64,000 nucleotides of DNA from assembly GCA_016712375.1 (NCBI GenBank), contig JADJRE010000043.1, forward strand, positions 62,001-126,000, in the 5' to 3' direction. Position numbers and translations under genes: made by a program. Shown one piece after another: positions 41,110-50,484 of this stretch. Under the pieces are notes generated by a model that saw nothing but the letters and a program-made list of their open reading frames with translations, was not told the DNA's origin and did no database searches. The stretch comes from Rhodospirillales bacterium (GTDB taxonomy: Bacteria > Pseudomonadota > Alphaproteobacteria > Rhodospirillales > Defluviicoccaceae). Position 1 is the stretch's first letter; the number at the start of each line of letters is the position of its first letter.

Positions 41110-42039
41110 ATGAACGGCAAAGCTGCCCCGATCGTCGCCCTTTCAGTCTCGGACGGCCCCGACCTCGGTCGCTTCGGCTACCTGGAGAGCCATCTCCGCC
41201 AGGTGCTGGGCGAACAGATGGTGGCGCTGCTGAGGGACGGCTGGCGCATCGGCTATGGCGGCGACCTGCGCCAGGCGGCTACACGCGCGAGCTGTTCGAG
41301 GCGCTATCCGCCGCCTACGACCGAAACCGCCTGGTTCCGGGCGCGCGGCCGGCGATCGTGCACTACTTCGCGTTTTCGTCCTGGCGGACCGCCGAGCCGG
41401 GGGCGCTCGTGCGCCACTTAGAAGAGCTGGGCACGATCGCGGAGACCCGGTTCTGCGATACTGCCGGGGAGTATCTGGCGATCTTTGCGACCGAAGATGG
41501 CTTGCGCCGTGTCGATCCGTCCTCCGGCGAGACTTGGTCGGCGGGCCGTGCCGCTGTCATCGCGCAGCTCGCATCGGTGCGCGAGGAGCGAGGGTCGCTG
41601 ACCCCGGCCGAGGCGCTCAGCGGGATGCGGCGAACGATAGCGGAGGAAACGGTTCTGCGCGTCGTCGCCTGCGGCAGGGTGGCCGGAGATACGGGCCGGA
41701 TGCCCGGCATCGTCGAAGAAGCGCTGCTGCATGCCGCGGCCGGCCGGATCGTCGTCGCGCTGGTCGCCTTCGGCGGCGCCAGCCGTGACGTGGCGGTGGC
41801 CCTGGGCGTGTTGCCGGAATCGGCCCGGGTCCGGATACGCCGAAACCGGCGAGAGCTATTACCCGGCGCTCTCCGAGCTTGCCGGGCTGGCCGAGGCCCA
41901 CCGGCGGAGGACGGAGATGGCTGGCCTCTGGCCGGAGCTGCAGATGCTGGCCGAAGCGGACGACCCCATGGCGATCGCCGCAGGAGTTCTTCGTATCGCG
42001 CGGAGCGCTGCGAAGGCCGGCGGTCTTTCCAGCGGCTGA
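41110..42039 (+). CDS. second SLOG-domain protein (two frameshifts)
   Basis: Reconstructed ~309 residues in three frames (breaks near 41265 and 41830). It starts IVALSVSDGPDLGRFGYLESHLRQVL and has LLRDGWRIGYGGDLR, then TRELFEALSAAYDR and AIVHYFAFSSWR. Near the end come PGIVEEALLHAAAGRIVVALVAFGGASRDVAVALG and a helical tail (YPALSELAGLAEAH). The GYGG loop and overall plan fit the SLOG superfamily, which binds nucleotide-derived ligands. It lies between two insertion sequences, separated from the main island only by IS debris. It probably belonged to the same conflict locus. Confidence 0.65.
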
Positions 42040-42313
42040 GACTAACCGCTCCCGCTTGGCGCCTCCTTCTGCCCGGAGCCATGAGCAGTCGGAACGGAAC
42101 GATCGACTCCAGGCCTGTACAGTCGGAACGTCTGGTCGGGATCGTCACCCGGCTCGTCCCGGTCGGTCCAGCGCCGACATCTCGGCTTCGGCGACGTTTC
42201 GAGCTGCAGCGGGACGTCAGCCACGGCCGCTGTCCTGCGCGGAGGAGTTGCCGCCAAAGGCATCCGGAATGGGCGACCGGGTGATGCCGCAAACCCTTTC
42301 GAACAGGTGGGCA
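42040..42313. other. 274 bp without a recognisable gene
   Basis: Between the SLOG gene and the IS6 copy. Short frames are present on both strands but none has recognisable family features. Confidence 0.4.
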
Positions 42314-43101
42314 GGTTCTGTCACGTTAACGCCGTGGGCCGGAGACGAACCGGTCGATAGGCGCCTCAAGCCGCGACCACCTTGCGCCAACCAGCGAATG
42401 CCTCAGCTCGGAGGGGTTTCAGCGTTCGGCGGGAGATGAGATGGCGCTGGATGTTGAACTGGTTGTAGACGGCATTGTGGATCGCGAGGAACTGTTGTGC
42501 TGAGCTTGGCGATCGAAAACCGCGACGCTGGCGTTCCCGTCGTCGGGTTGGTTGGTGAGAGATTTCGGCTCGATTGTTCGATCTCCCGCCGGTGACGTGG
42601 CGTCCGGCGAAACCAAGATCGCGCAAGGCGGCACCATAGGATCTAAGTCGATCGGTGGCGTCGGGCACATATCTCTGTCGCTTCAAAAGGTACCGCAGGA
42701 GCTTGAGGGCCGCCGTCCGGTCGCGACGCGGCTGGACCATGGCATCGAGGACTTCGCCCTCGTCGTCGACTGCGCGCCAGAGATAGTGGAGCTTACCGCC
42801 GATCCGGACGAAGATTTCGTCCAGATGCCACCGATCCGACGGTCTCGGACGAGCCCGGCGGATCTGGCCGGCGTAGGCGCGACCGAACTTAAACGCCCAA
42901 CGGCGCACCGTCTCGTAAGAGACATCGATGACGCGTTCGGCGAGCAGGTCCTCAACATCGCGATAGCTCAGCGCGAACCGGAAATACAGCCAGACGGCGT
43001 GTTGGATGATCACGGGCGGAAAGCGGTGACGGGCGTAGGACAGGCGGGTCATGCCGACTGCTACCGCACCGGCATGACGAAGGCGTTCCGTTGACAAAAC
43101 C
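42314..43101 (-). mobile_element. IS6-family insertion sequence (~788 bp)
   Basis: Ends are inverted repeats GGTTCTGTCACG (left) and GGTTTTGTCAAC (right end reverse-complemented), 15 of 20 positions identical. The size and the GGTTxTGT start are typical of IS6. No 8-bp target duplication was found; IS6 elements often lose it through cointegrates and deletions. Confidence 0.85.
42366..43052 (-). CDS. IS6-family transposase
   Basis: About 228 residues from ATG 43052: SYARHRFPPVIIQHAVWLYFRFALSYRDVEDLLAERVIDVSYETVRRW (helix-turn-helix), then DRWHLDEIFVRIGGKLHYLWRAVDDEGEVLD (first Asp), TDRLRSYGAALRDLG (second Asp) and SNNRAEISHQPTRRRERQRRGF (Glu). The spacer before the second Asp is a few residues shorter than usual, possibly a small in-frame deletion. 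Confidence 0.88.
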   Translation of the reverse strand: MTRLSYARHRFPPVIIQHAVWLYFRFALSYRDVEDLLAERVIDVSYETVRRWAFKFGRAYAGQIRRARPRPSDRWHLDEIFVRIGGKLHYLWRAVDDEGEVLDAMVQPRRDRTAALKLLRYLLKRQRYVPDATDRLRSYGAALRDLGFAGRHVTGGRSNNRAEISHQPTRRRERQRRGFRSPSSAQQFLAIHNAVYNQFNIQRHLISRRTLKPLRAEAFAGWRKVVAA

Positions 43102-43393
43102 ATCAAGAGGCCAGCGATCGATAGAGCTATGACCACGAGTGCCGATGCCGGCTTTTGCAGGAGGTTCGAACTGTTCAACAGCGTTAGCGCTCCCGCGCTG
43201 TAATCCCGGCGCCGGTCGGAACGAAGCTGAGAAGTCTAAAGCTGATGTCATCTCTCGCGCGAATGTCCATCAGGAGCTGCGTGTAGAGATCAAGCAAGTT
43301 TTTCTGAAACCAACTATCGTCTTGCATTTGCGCCCCCACTTTCGCGTTCCCCACTCCATCGGTCATCTTGGACCGCTCTGTCGGCCAGCGCAC
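43102..43393 (-). pseudogene. small two-helix membrane protein, cut by IS6
   Basis: Leftward reading: KNLLDLYTQLLMDIRARDDISFRLLSFVPTGAGITA (helix and first membrane span), a one-base frame slip near 43190, then ALTLLNSSNLLQKPASALVVIALSIAGLLMVLS (second span), where the IS6 end interrupts it. The remainder beyond the IS was not found. Small membrane proteins of this plan (short coiled start, two spans) often sit in conflict loci, but the family is not identified. Confidence 0.5.
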
Positions 43394-43529
43394 GTCTGTT
43401 CGGTCTTCGCCTCATAGCCATGGCAGAGAAAATTGATCATCAAGGTCGGAGCGACCCATTTACCCTCGTCGTCACCATAACACGCCGGATGCCCTTTCGC
43501 AGAAGCTAGGGAGAAGATCGCCATCGAGG

Positions 43530-43870
43530 CGGCGCGCCAGCGACCGGCGCACGCTGTGCGAGGACATCGACGAGCGGGTGAACGGCTTCCTGACGAAGGC
43601 GAATGGCCGTACCTGTAGCTCGATGCCACCTACCTGAAGGTCGGGGCCCCAGCCGGATCGTCTCAGTCGCGGCGATAATCCCCGTTGCCGTCACGGCCTG
43701 CGCTAAATCGTCGACCTGCACGTCTGCTCTCGGAGGCCGAGGTATTCTGGCCTCCCCGGCATCAGGCTGGTGAATTCCGATGCCCACGAGGGACTGACTA
43801 CAGCGATCGTCTGCGTCCTCGGCGCCACATCCATCGCCTCAATCACCGCGCTTTGATTGATAGACAACTG
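43530..43870 (+). pseudogene. IS256-family transposase remnant
   Basis: In shifting frames: TLCEDIDERVNGFLTK, then WPYL and LDATYLKVG (catalytic Asp region), then SRPALNRRPARLLSEAEVFW and VNSDAHEGLTTAIVCVLGA, matching the IS256 core 'W.YLwLDATYvKVR ... vVSDaHeGLkaAI..vLga'. Several stops and frame changes; no function is left. Confidence 0.7.
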
Positions 43871-43959
43871 CATGTGTCTGTAGCACAATTATGACGGATC
43901 GGGGCGGTCCAACACTGTCCGTTCTAGTATGCAGAAGGATCGGCCCGAGGGGGTTGGCC

Positions 43960-45504
43960 GTGGGCTTTTTGTCGTCCGATAGGTACGATGTTTTCTGCAG
44001 TTACGGTCGCGACGACAACGAACGCGGGCGTGTAAAGGAGTTTCACGATACGCTGCGCGAGTGGCTGATGCCGGGCTTGCGCAATCTCAAGAGAAGGTAT
44101 CCCGACCTGAGTTCACTCGATCTAGAGAAGTCCGCTGATTTCTTTTGGGACGAGACGTGCTTTCCGGTAACCGGCGAACCGACTGACAGGCTGAAGAGAG
44201 AGGTCCAGAAAAGCGAATTCCTGTTCTTATTCGTCGGCCCGGGTTACCTGGGCTCGGGCTGGTGCTTCAACGAAATTGAGTTTTTTCTTGAAGCACACAA
44301 ATCGGAGCCTGAAGAGGAGGTTTGGAAACGGCTTTTCATCTTCGTGCTGGACGAGGAGTCTAAGAAAGCCGACTGGAAGTGGACTGCGAAGAGCGGCCAA
44401 AAACCAATCTTTCATGAGCTTTACGATGGTGATGGGCCAATAAAGCGCAGAAGGCAGGGCTTTGAAGACGATAGATACACAAGGCTACTCGATCGTGTGA
44501 TAGAGGGGATCGCCAAATGCAGCGTCGATATCATCCGCCACGGCGGCGGCTCCGTGCCCGCGGATCGGCAGGATGCACAGCCAGCGCCGCCGCCGAGGAG
44601 CGGCGTCACCGTCGGCATCGTCACGCCAGATCTGAAGGAGGCTCAGGCAGAGCTTGTCGCGCACCTGAATGCCTGCAAGATCGATGTTCGTGAACTGGAC
44701 CCCGACACCGTTACCGACGCCGATCCGGCACACCCTCCCAAGGAGATCACCGACGCGATCAACCGCAGCCTCGCGTTCGTGCAACCCTACAGCTTCCACA
44801 GGGTGCGCATCCCCTATTTCGGCCCCGGAGGGCACCTAGGGCTGCAGCAGAAACTGGTGGGCGAAGGGGTTCCCACCCTTTGGTTGAAACTCGATCGCGG
44901 TATCGCACTGAGCGAGGTCAGGGAGACGGATACCCATCACCTGAAGTATCTGCAGTCGATAAAGCCCAGCGCAACGGATTTCCGAGACTTGCCGGGCCTT
45001 GTCCCAGTCTTGGCGAATGGCGGCTCCCACTCGAAGCGCAAGAGGCGGGAGATCCTCGTCGAAAGTAGTGCCAAGGACGAGAAAATTTTGGATAGCCTAA
45101 TCGACCGCTTAGATCAGTTATGGAAAGATGAGTACAGGGATATACCCAGACCTATTTATAAGCCTCTGCCATTGCCTAGTTTGCTAGGAATGGGGGACGA
45201 TCTGGTCGAAAACGCTGGCGTGCTTTTCTTGTTCGGCAATAAGGACGAGATAGCATTATTAAGACAAGTGTCTAAAATTTACGAGATGATCGAAGAATGC
45301 AAGGATAAGAAGGGACTGGGAGATGCCTCTGTACTTATAGCAGTAGCGGTGGTTCACCCAAAATTATGGGATGGTCCTATTGGTTCACGTTATAGTTTTC
45401 CATTCGGGGTGGAACCCGATGATGAGTTTAAGCGTCTGGGTCTGAGATTCCTGACCGCTATTCGTAAGTACATGGATAGCGACGTCGGGACAGGCGGCAA
45501 CTGA
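43960..45504 (+). CDS. TIR-domain protein 3 (TIR plus TIR-like repeats)
   Basis: About 514 residues from GTG 43960 (GAGGGGG upstream; the frame is open back to 43891). A TIR domain lies in residues ~5-190: YDVFCSYGRDDNERGRVKEFHDTLREWL, FFWDETCFPVTGEPTDRLKREVQKSEFLFLFVGPGYLGSGWCFNEIEFFLEA, with the WxxxE Glu. A second Rossmann-like unit (~220-380: VTVGIVTPDLKEAQAELVAHLNACKIDVREL) and a third (~420-510: AGVLFLFGNKDEIALLRQVSKIYEMI) follow, both TIR-like in pattern. The stop lies 2 bp before the STAND NTPase gene. The second half is notably AT-richer than its surroundings, a sign of foreign origin. Confidence 0.8.
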   Translation: MGFLSSDRYDVFCSYGRDDNERGRVKEFHDTLREWLMPGLRNLKRRYPDLSSLDLEKSADFFWDETCFPVTGEPTDRLKREVQKSEFLFLFVGPGYLGSGWCFNEIEFFLEAHKSEPEEEVWKRLFIFVLDEESKKADWKWTAKSGQKPIFHELYDGDGPIKRRRQGFEDDRYTRLLDRVIEGIAKCSVDIIRHGGGSVPADRQDAQPAPPPRSGVTVGIVTPDLKEAQAELVAHLNACKIDVRELDPDTVTDADPAHPPKEITDAINRSLAFVQPYSFHRVRIPYFGPGGHLGLQQKLVGEGVPTLWLKLDRGIALSEVRETDTHHLKYLQSIKPSATDFRDLPGLVPVLANGGSHSKRKRREILVESSAKDEKILDSLIDRLDQLWKDEYRDIPRPIYKPLPLPSLLGMGDDLVENAGVLFLFGNKDEIALLRQVSKIYEMIEECKDKKGLGDASVLIAVAVVHPKLWDGPIGSRYSFPFGVEPDDEFKRLGLRFLTAIRKYMDSDVGTGGN

Positions 45505-45506
45505 CG

Positions 45507-48500
45507 ATGAACGATGTGGTGGACGCGCCATCCGCAGCGCCGGGAACGGAAGACGCTTTCAGCGTCGCCCGGCACCCGTGCCCGTTTCCGGGGCTGCGCC
45601 CTTACCGGCAGCACGAGCGCGACCTATTCTTTGGCCGCGACAAGCAGATCCAGGAAATCATAGAGCGATTGTGCACGCATCGCTTTGCCGTGGTTCTCGG
45701 CGGCTCGGGGTGCGGCAAGTCCTCGCTGATCCTCGCGGGGCTGATCTCCGATCTGCGGCTGTACGCGGTGCCGGGACGCTCTGACACCTGGGTCCCGGTC
45801 GTCTTCACCCCGGGCGACAGACCCGTCAATCGCTTCGCCGAGGCGCTTCATAAGCAGCTCACGGCATCCCGTGGGCAACAGGATGTCCGCGATATCGAAG
45901 GCATGTTGGAGCAACCGCGAACGGCGGAAGACCCTGGGGCGATCGAGGAGTTCCTGCAAAAATATCAGGATCGGCTGCAGATCGACGACAAGCCCCTGAC
46001 CGGCTTCGGGGATCAGGCCAGCCTTCTCATCGTCGTCGATCAGTTCGAAGAGGTCTTTCACGAGCAGGCGCTCGAGGAGCAGGCGAACAAACTCGTGGAG
46101 TTGCTCATCCACGCTTACGATCGGCGGAACGAGCGGATCTACGTCGTGCTCACCATGCGCAGCGAATACCTTGACCGGTGCGCCGGCTACGACCGCCTAC
46201 CGGACATCCTCAACGAGGTCTTTTACATCACGCGAAAGCTGAAACGGGAAGAGCTGGAAGAGGTGATCGTCAAGCCCGCCCGGCGCTGGTTCGCTAAGAA
46301 GTGGTTCAAGCCGGGAGAGAAATACCCGCCCCATCCGTGGCCGTTCGACGAAGAGGTCAAGGGAGCGCGTGCTGAGCGAGGTGGAGGCGATCGCCAGGAT
46401 GCCGACCATCTGCCGCTCCTGCAGCATCTTCTGTTCTGGCTGTGGGCGGTGGCGTGCCAGCGGTGGGGGAGCGACAGGAACACGCACTCCCGCATCACCC
46501 GACAGGATCTCGACGCTGCAGTCGGCGACGGCGCGATTCCCGCCGAGGCGCCTGTAACACCCGCGGAATCTCCCGTATGGTATGCACGCGTCGCCTCGGC
46601 CGTCACCCTCCTGCTCCAGCCGGCGCGCAGTTCTGCCGAGTGCGTTGCCGATGGCCCTCCGGATGCCAGGCAGACGTCGATGCTGCGCAGGTGTCTCGAG
46701 TTCCATGCCGATCAACTGTTCGCCAAGCAGAAGCTCCGGCCGCAGGGGGAGAAAATTGCCAAGTCCCTCTTCGTGCGCCTGGCCGAAGCCGACGATCGGG
46801 GCATGTACAAGCGGCGCTGGACCAACCGTTTGGCGGTGGCTCGGGCCGCCGGCGACGTGCCCGATGCGGAGGTGGAGAGCACCGTCCGACTCTTCCGCGA
46901 GCCGCACCCCTATCTGCGCTACCGGGGCTCTGAAGACATGAAGGACCTCATCGACGTCTCGCACGAGTCCTTCATCCGCAACTGGCCGCGCTTTTGCACA
47001 TGGCTCGACCACGAGAGGGACGGCGGCAAGGTCTGCGCCACGATCCTCGAACAATACCTGCAGTGGCGCAAGAAACGCAGCGATGCCGGCAAGCTGATAC
47101 GCGCCTGGATCTGGCTGACCGACCTCATCGGGCCAAACACGCGCAAGAAGGCGCAGGCGTCGAAAGTCGACGTAAAGGGAATACTGACGGACTGGGCAGA
47201 CGGGGAGCGACTTCCCGCAGAGATGAAAAGGCGGTCTGTTCAGCCGCAGGATTGCCGGGAGGCGATCGCCTACTATACCCGATCCCGCAGGTTGCGTATC
47301 GGTTGGTTAGCGCTCGGGGGGGGTGTCGGGGGCTTTATTGTTTTGGGCAGTGGGATCTTCCTGATCCTCCGCGACCAGGAACGTCTCGCCAGCCTGGAGG
47401 CGAGGGCCTATACGGCCTCTACGATTGCCGCCAGCGTTGCGCAGAGCCGAGGCTCCCTCGACAGCGACCAGAATGCGTCGCATCTCAGGCAGACAGCAGT
47501 GTCCCTGAACATCCTGGACCACTTGGAAAAAGACGCCCCGGCTTGGGAAGCCGGGGAGAAGGGCCTCAAGTTTGAGGCGGCCCGTCGATTTGCCTTCAAG
47601 TCGGTGGACACCGCGCTCAACGGCATCGGTCGATCCTCGCTATGGCCGACACCCGACCAGCCCGAGGGGAAATACTCGGAGGCGCAGCAGCAGAATGACC
47701 CCGAGTGCATCCAGCAATTACTGAACGGCACTTCCTCCTCAATGGGCGAGGAGCGTTTACATAAGGACCGTTTATATCAAGGCGGCAACTCACTCGATGG
47801 CGGCGTCTTTCCACTGCTGCTGGTTCGCCATTTAGACACCAACACTTGGTTCTACCCAGGCTGGCGCCAGGATCGGAATGGGCGGTGTGCGCGTCGTCTT
47901 GAGCAGGAGCCTATAAAACTGCAAAAGCTCGCCCAAGTCTGGATCCACTCCGATCTAGAAAGCATTGTTGGTCTGGTCGATCCTAGCCAAACGGGAGAAA
48001 CAGCGCCGACATATTTCGTGCAGCGACTGCGGTGGTATTTCGGGAAAAACTCCTTGGAACTCATGGGCGACGCGCCGAAATGGCTGAAGATGAAGTCGGA
48101 AAACGCCGAGACAGAGCCCAGGTTGCAAGTCAGTAAAGACAACACTATATGTATTGAAGGTCAATGCTACTGGATTCCGACGTTCGATTGGCCGCGCAAG
48201 ATTGACAAACCCAATGACATCAACTTTGAGCACGATCTGAGCTGCCCTACTGACCCGGCGATCAATCAACTGTGCCTGTCAAAGGAAAAAGATCGGATCG
48301 TGGCAGCAGCTAATACGCAACTAACAATCGCCGAGATACCACCAAGCGACAACTCCGAGATTGTCGACTTCCAGCTCATCTCGTCTTATGGAGTGCCCGC
48401 GCAAACTGATCAGTACTATGTCATGGCGTATCAACCAAAAAATGCCGGCGCAGATGGTGTTCAGGATACAAGCGCAGAATCCAAGACTACGATTGCTGTA

Positions 48501-48929
48501 TTTAGAATACCTAAAAAGAAGTTGCAGGAATGTCAAGAGTATTGCGATTCCGTTGCAACAGTCAGTGGCACCGGCATTTTGACCTTCACACCGAAGGTTC
48601 CGCCGATCGACAAGATCGTCGCTCGCCAGGTTGAGAGCGGAGACATAAAACTTTTTATACGATCGAACTTGGGCGGCGCAATGTCCTACTACGAGATACT
48701 CTACGGAATGAAGCGGGCGAAGGACAAAATCTGCCACGCATTGCATTCAGTAGTTCAATCCGATGCAAGGCCAGACGCCGACAAGTGGACAACGTCGAGC
48801 TATCGAACGCTCCAGAAGCTCGCCAAGGGCAACCAATCGTGGTGGACGGACTGGATGCCCGGTAGCGGCAGCGGCATCGAAGGATTTGACGTGGACCCCT
48901 GTCCGCAGCCGGGGGCCCCTGAGCAATAA
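45507..48929 (+). CDS. STAND-class NTPase with a transmembrane segment
   Basis: An intact 1140-residue protein. The N-terminal CPFPGLRPYRQHERDLFFGRDKQIQEI leads to Walker A GGSGCGKSS (65-73) and Walker B LLIVVDQFEEVF (173-184), the nSTAND1 pattern. A winged-helix-like region (~445-530, LIDVSHESFIRNW) follows, then a membrane span (~597-620, IGWLALGGGVGGFIVLG) with an aromatic C-terminal sensor-like region of ~500 residues that lacks clear WD40 or TPR repeats. In known STAND immunity proteins such as Avs, target binding by the C-terminus triggers oligomerisation and effector activation. Here the effector would be the TIR protein encoded immediately upstream. The 3' half is AT-richer. Confidence 0.85.
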   Translation: MNDVVDAPSAAPGTEDAFSVARHPCPFPGLRPYRQHERDLFFGRDKQIQEIIERLCTHRFAVVLGGSGCGKSSLILAGLISDLRLYAVPGRSDTWVPVVFTPGDRPVNRFAEALHKQLTASRGQQDVRDIEGMLEQPRTAEDPGAIEEFLQKYQDRLQIDDKPLTGFGDQASLLIVVDQFEEVFHEQALEEQANKLVELLIHAYDRRNERIYVVLTMRSEYLDRCAGYDRLPDILNEVFYITRKLKREELEEVIVKPARRWFAKKWFKPGEKYPPHPWPFDEEVKGARAERGGGDRQDADHLPLLQHLLFWLWAVACQRWGSDRNTHSRITRQDLDAAVGDGAIPAEAPVTPAESPVWYARVASAVTLLLQPARSSAECVADGPPDARQTSMLRRCLEFHADQLFAKQKLRPQGEKIAKSLFVRLAEADDRGMYKRRWTNRLAVARAAGDVPDAEVESTVRLFREPHPYLRYRGSEDMKDLIDVSHESFIRNWPRFCTWLDHERDGGKVCATILEQYLQWRKKRSDAGKLIRAWIWLTDLIGPNTRKKAQASKVDVKGILTDWADGERLPAEMKRRSVQPQDCREAIAYYTRSRRLRIGWLALGGGVGGFIVLGSGIFLILRDQERLASLEARAYTASTIAASVAQSRGSLDSDQNASHLRQTAVSLNILDHLEKDAPAWEAGEKGLKFEAARRFAFKSVDTALNGIGRSSLWPTPDQPEGKYSEAQQQNDPECIQQLLNGTSSSMGEERLHKDRLYQGGNSLDGGVFPLLLVRHLDTNTWFYPGWRQDRNGRCARRLEQEPIKLQKLAQVWIHSDLESIVGLVDPSQTGETAPTYFVQRLRWYFGKNSLELMGDAPKWLKMKSENAETEPRLQVSKDNTICIEGQCYWIPTFDWPRKIDKPNDINFEHDLSCPTDPAINQLCLSKEKDRIVAAANTQLTIAEIPPSDNSEIVDFQLISSYGVPAQTDQYYVMAYQPKNAGADGVQDTSAESKTTIAVFRIPKKKLQECQEYCDSVATVSGTGILTFTPKVPPIDKIVARQVESGDIKLFIRSNLGGAMSYYEILYGMKRAKDKICHALHSVVQSDARPDADKWTTSSYRTLQKLAKGNQSWWTDWMPGSGSGIEGFDVDPCPQPGAPEQ

Positions 48930-48968
48930 TCACGGCACGCAACAAACAAATTCAGCGGCTTGCGCACG

Positions 48969-49256
48969 ATGACATGCCTAGGGTCAAAGAGGAAGAAATG
49001 GACCGTGAAGCGGATGCTTCGATGGGTGGTAGTGGCGCTGCCACTGCTGCAGGTCGCCTCGCCGGCCCTGGCGCGGCTGGCCCAGCCGGACGAGCTGGCG
49101 ATCGAGCGGCTCGATGCCATCCGCGCCCAGCTTCTGCGACTGGACGGCGAGGCGGTACCCAACCACGAGGAGCAGACGGCGCAATGGTACAATTTCCCTA
49201 ATTGGGGTAACTGGCCTAATTGGCCGAACTGGCGAAACTTCTGGCGAAACTGGTAG
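48969..49256 (+). CDS. GrrA/OscA-like cyclophane RiPP precursor peptide
   Basis: Up to 95 residues from ATG 48969; GTG 49005 is an equally good start. A hydrophobic leader (LRWVVVALPLLQVASPALA) resembles a Sec signal with Ala-x-Ala. A follower region, DELAIERLDAIRAQLLRLDGE, matches the conserved helical leader of GrrA peptides. The core after QTAQWY is a run of aromatic-x-Asn units: FPN, WGN, WPN, WPN, WRN and WRN, ending in W. Such Ω-X-N units are where GrrM/OscB-type radical SAM enzymes join the aromatic ring to the Asn beta-carbon (three-residue cyclophanes, triceptides). The maturase gene follows 12 bp later. Confidence 0.8.
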   Translation: MTCLGSKRKKWTVKRMLRWVVVALPLLQVASPALARLAQPDELAIERLDAIRAQLLRLDGEAVPNHEEQTAQWYNFPNWGNWPNWPNWRNFWRNW

Positions 49257-49268
49257 GGCCGGGGTCTG

Positions 49269-50426
49269 GTGGACGAGCCAGCGAAGCAATCAAAGACAAC
49301 GATGACACTGTCGCTACTGGTTCTGCAGCCGACGCCGTTCTGCAACATCGACTGCGATTACTGCTACCTGCCGGCGCGCACTGACAAGAGCCATATGTCC
49401 ATGGCAACCCTGCGGGCAGCGATACACTGGGTGATCGACGCGGGGTTAGTGGGCAAGGAGTTGTCGATCGTCTGGCATGCCGGCGAGCCGATGGTGCTTC
49501 CACCGGCGTGGTACCGCGAAGCGTTCACCGTCGTTGGCGAAGCCTGCCCGCCGGGAATCGGGGTGCGGCACAGCATTCAAACCAACGGCACGCTGGTGGA
49601 CGACGCCTGGTGCGCGTTGATCCGCGAGGCCGGCATCAATGTCGGCCTCAGCCTGGACGGTCCAGCCCAGCTCCACGACCGCCACCGCCGCACTCGCACC
49701 GGCCGCGGCACCCATGCGGCGGTGATGGACGGCCTCGGGAAGCTCAAGGCCCACGGCATCCCCGTCCACGCCATATGCCTGCTGACCCGCGAGTCCCTGC
49801 GGTGCGCCGACGAAATCCTCGATTTCTTTATCGGCTGCGACATCCGCAACGTGGGCTTCAACATTGAGGAGATCGAAGCGGCACACGCCATCTCGAGCCT
49901 GCAGGCCGTGGGAATTGAGGCAGAGTTCGCCGCCTTCTTCGATCGTATCCTTGAGCGGCTGCGCGCCGCGCCGGGCCAGCTGCGCATCCGGGAGGTGGAG
50001 GACGTGCTGAGTGCACTCCGACACCCCCGGTTTGGTTCGCTGACGTCGAACTGCCAGAATACGCCGTTCGAGATTGTCAGTGTTTCCTGGGACGGCCGGA
50101 TCAGCACCTTCTCCCCGGAGCTGCTGGGAACCGAACATCCTCGCTATGGAGCCTTCGCCTTTGCCAGTGTCCATACGGACTGCTTCGAAGACGCAATCTA
50201 CAGCCCCCGTTATCGCCTCGTCGCCGCCGAAATTGCCGCCGGTCGGGAAGCCTGCCGGCATGAATGCGCTTACTTTCCCTTCTGCCGCGGCGGCGCGCCC
50301 GCCAACAAGCTGGCCGAGAACGGCTCATTTGCTGGGACCGAGACCCTCTACTGCCGGATCACTCAGAAGGTGGTGAACGAACGCGTGCTGCGCGCCCTTG
50401 AGCACGACCTGATCCGCGCGTCCTGA
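49269..50426 (+). CDS. grrM: radical SAM/SPASM peptide maturase, GrrM/OscB family
   Basis: About 385 residues from GTG 49269 (ATG 49302 is possible). PTPFCNIDCDYCYLP holds the CxxxCxxC cluster (Cys25, 29, 32). Then come WHAGEPMV, IQTNGTLVDDAWC, VGLSLDGPAQLHDRHRRTRTGRGTHAAVMDGL and NVGFNIEEIE, the last characteristic of GrrM. The SPASM part has CQNTPFEIVSVSWDG, ECAYFPFCRGGAPANKLAENGSFAGTETLYC and auxiliary-cluster Cys residues. It should cross-link the aromatic-x-Asn units of the adjacent precursor. No exporter or protease gene lies next to it; an IS630 copy follows 58 bp downstream and may have removed part of the locus. Confidence 0.9.
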   Translation: MDEPAKQSKTTMTLSLLVLQPTPFCNIDCDYCYLPARTDKSHMSMATLRAAIHWVIDAGLVGKELSIVWHAGEPMVLPPAWYREAFTVVGEACPPGIGVRHSIQTNGTLVDDAWCALIREAGINVGLSLDGPAQLHDRHRRTRTGRGTHAAVMDGLGKLKAHGIPVHAICLLTRESLRCADEILDFFIGCDIRNVGFNIEEIEAAHAISSLQAVGIEAEFAAFFDRILERLRAAPGQLRIREVEDVLSALRHPRFGSLTSNCQNTPFEIVSVSWDGRISTFSPELLGTEHPRYGAFAFASVHTDCFEDAIYSPRYRLVAAEIAAGREACRHECAYFPFCRGGAPANKLAENGSFAGTETLYCRITQKVVNERVLRALEHDLIRAS

Positions 50427-50484
50427 TGGCACAAAGCTGTACCATCAGGTACGAGCTTGGGACTGCACGTATGATCGCATCCTA

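Noticed and set aside
42314..43101. 8-bp target duplications around the IS6 copy
   Set aside because: Flanks GGTGGGCA and ATCAAGAG differ, so no duplication is claimed.
49269..50426. Radical SAM protein as FxsB
   Set aside because: The FxsA-type C-terminal FxSxx motif is absent from the precursor, and the enzyme has the NVGFNIEEIE segment and aromatic-x-Asn substrate of the GrrM/OscB family.
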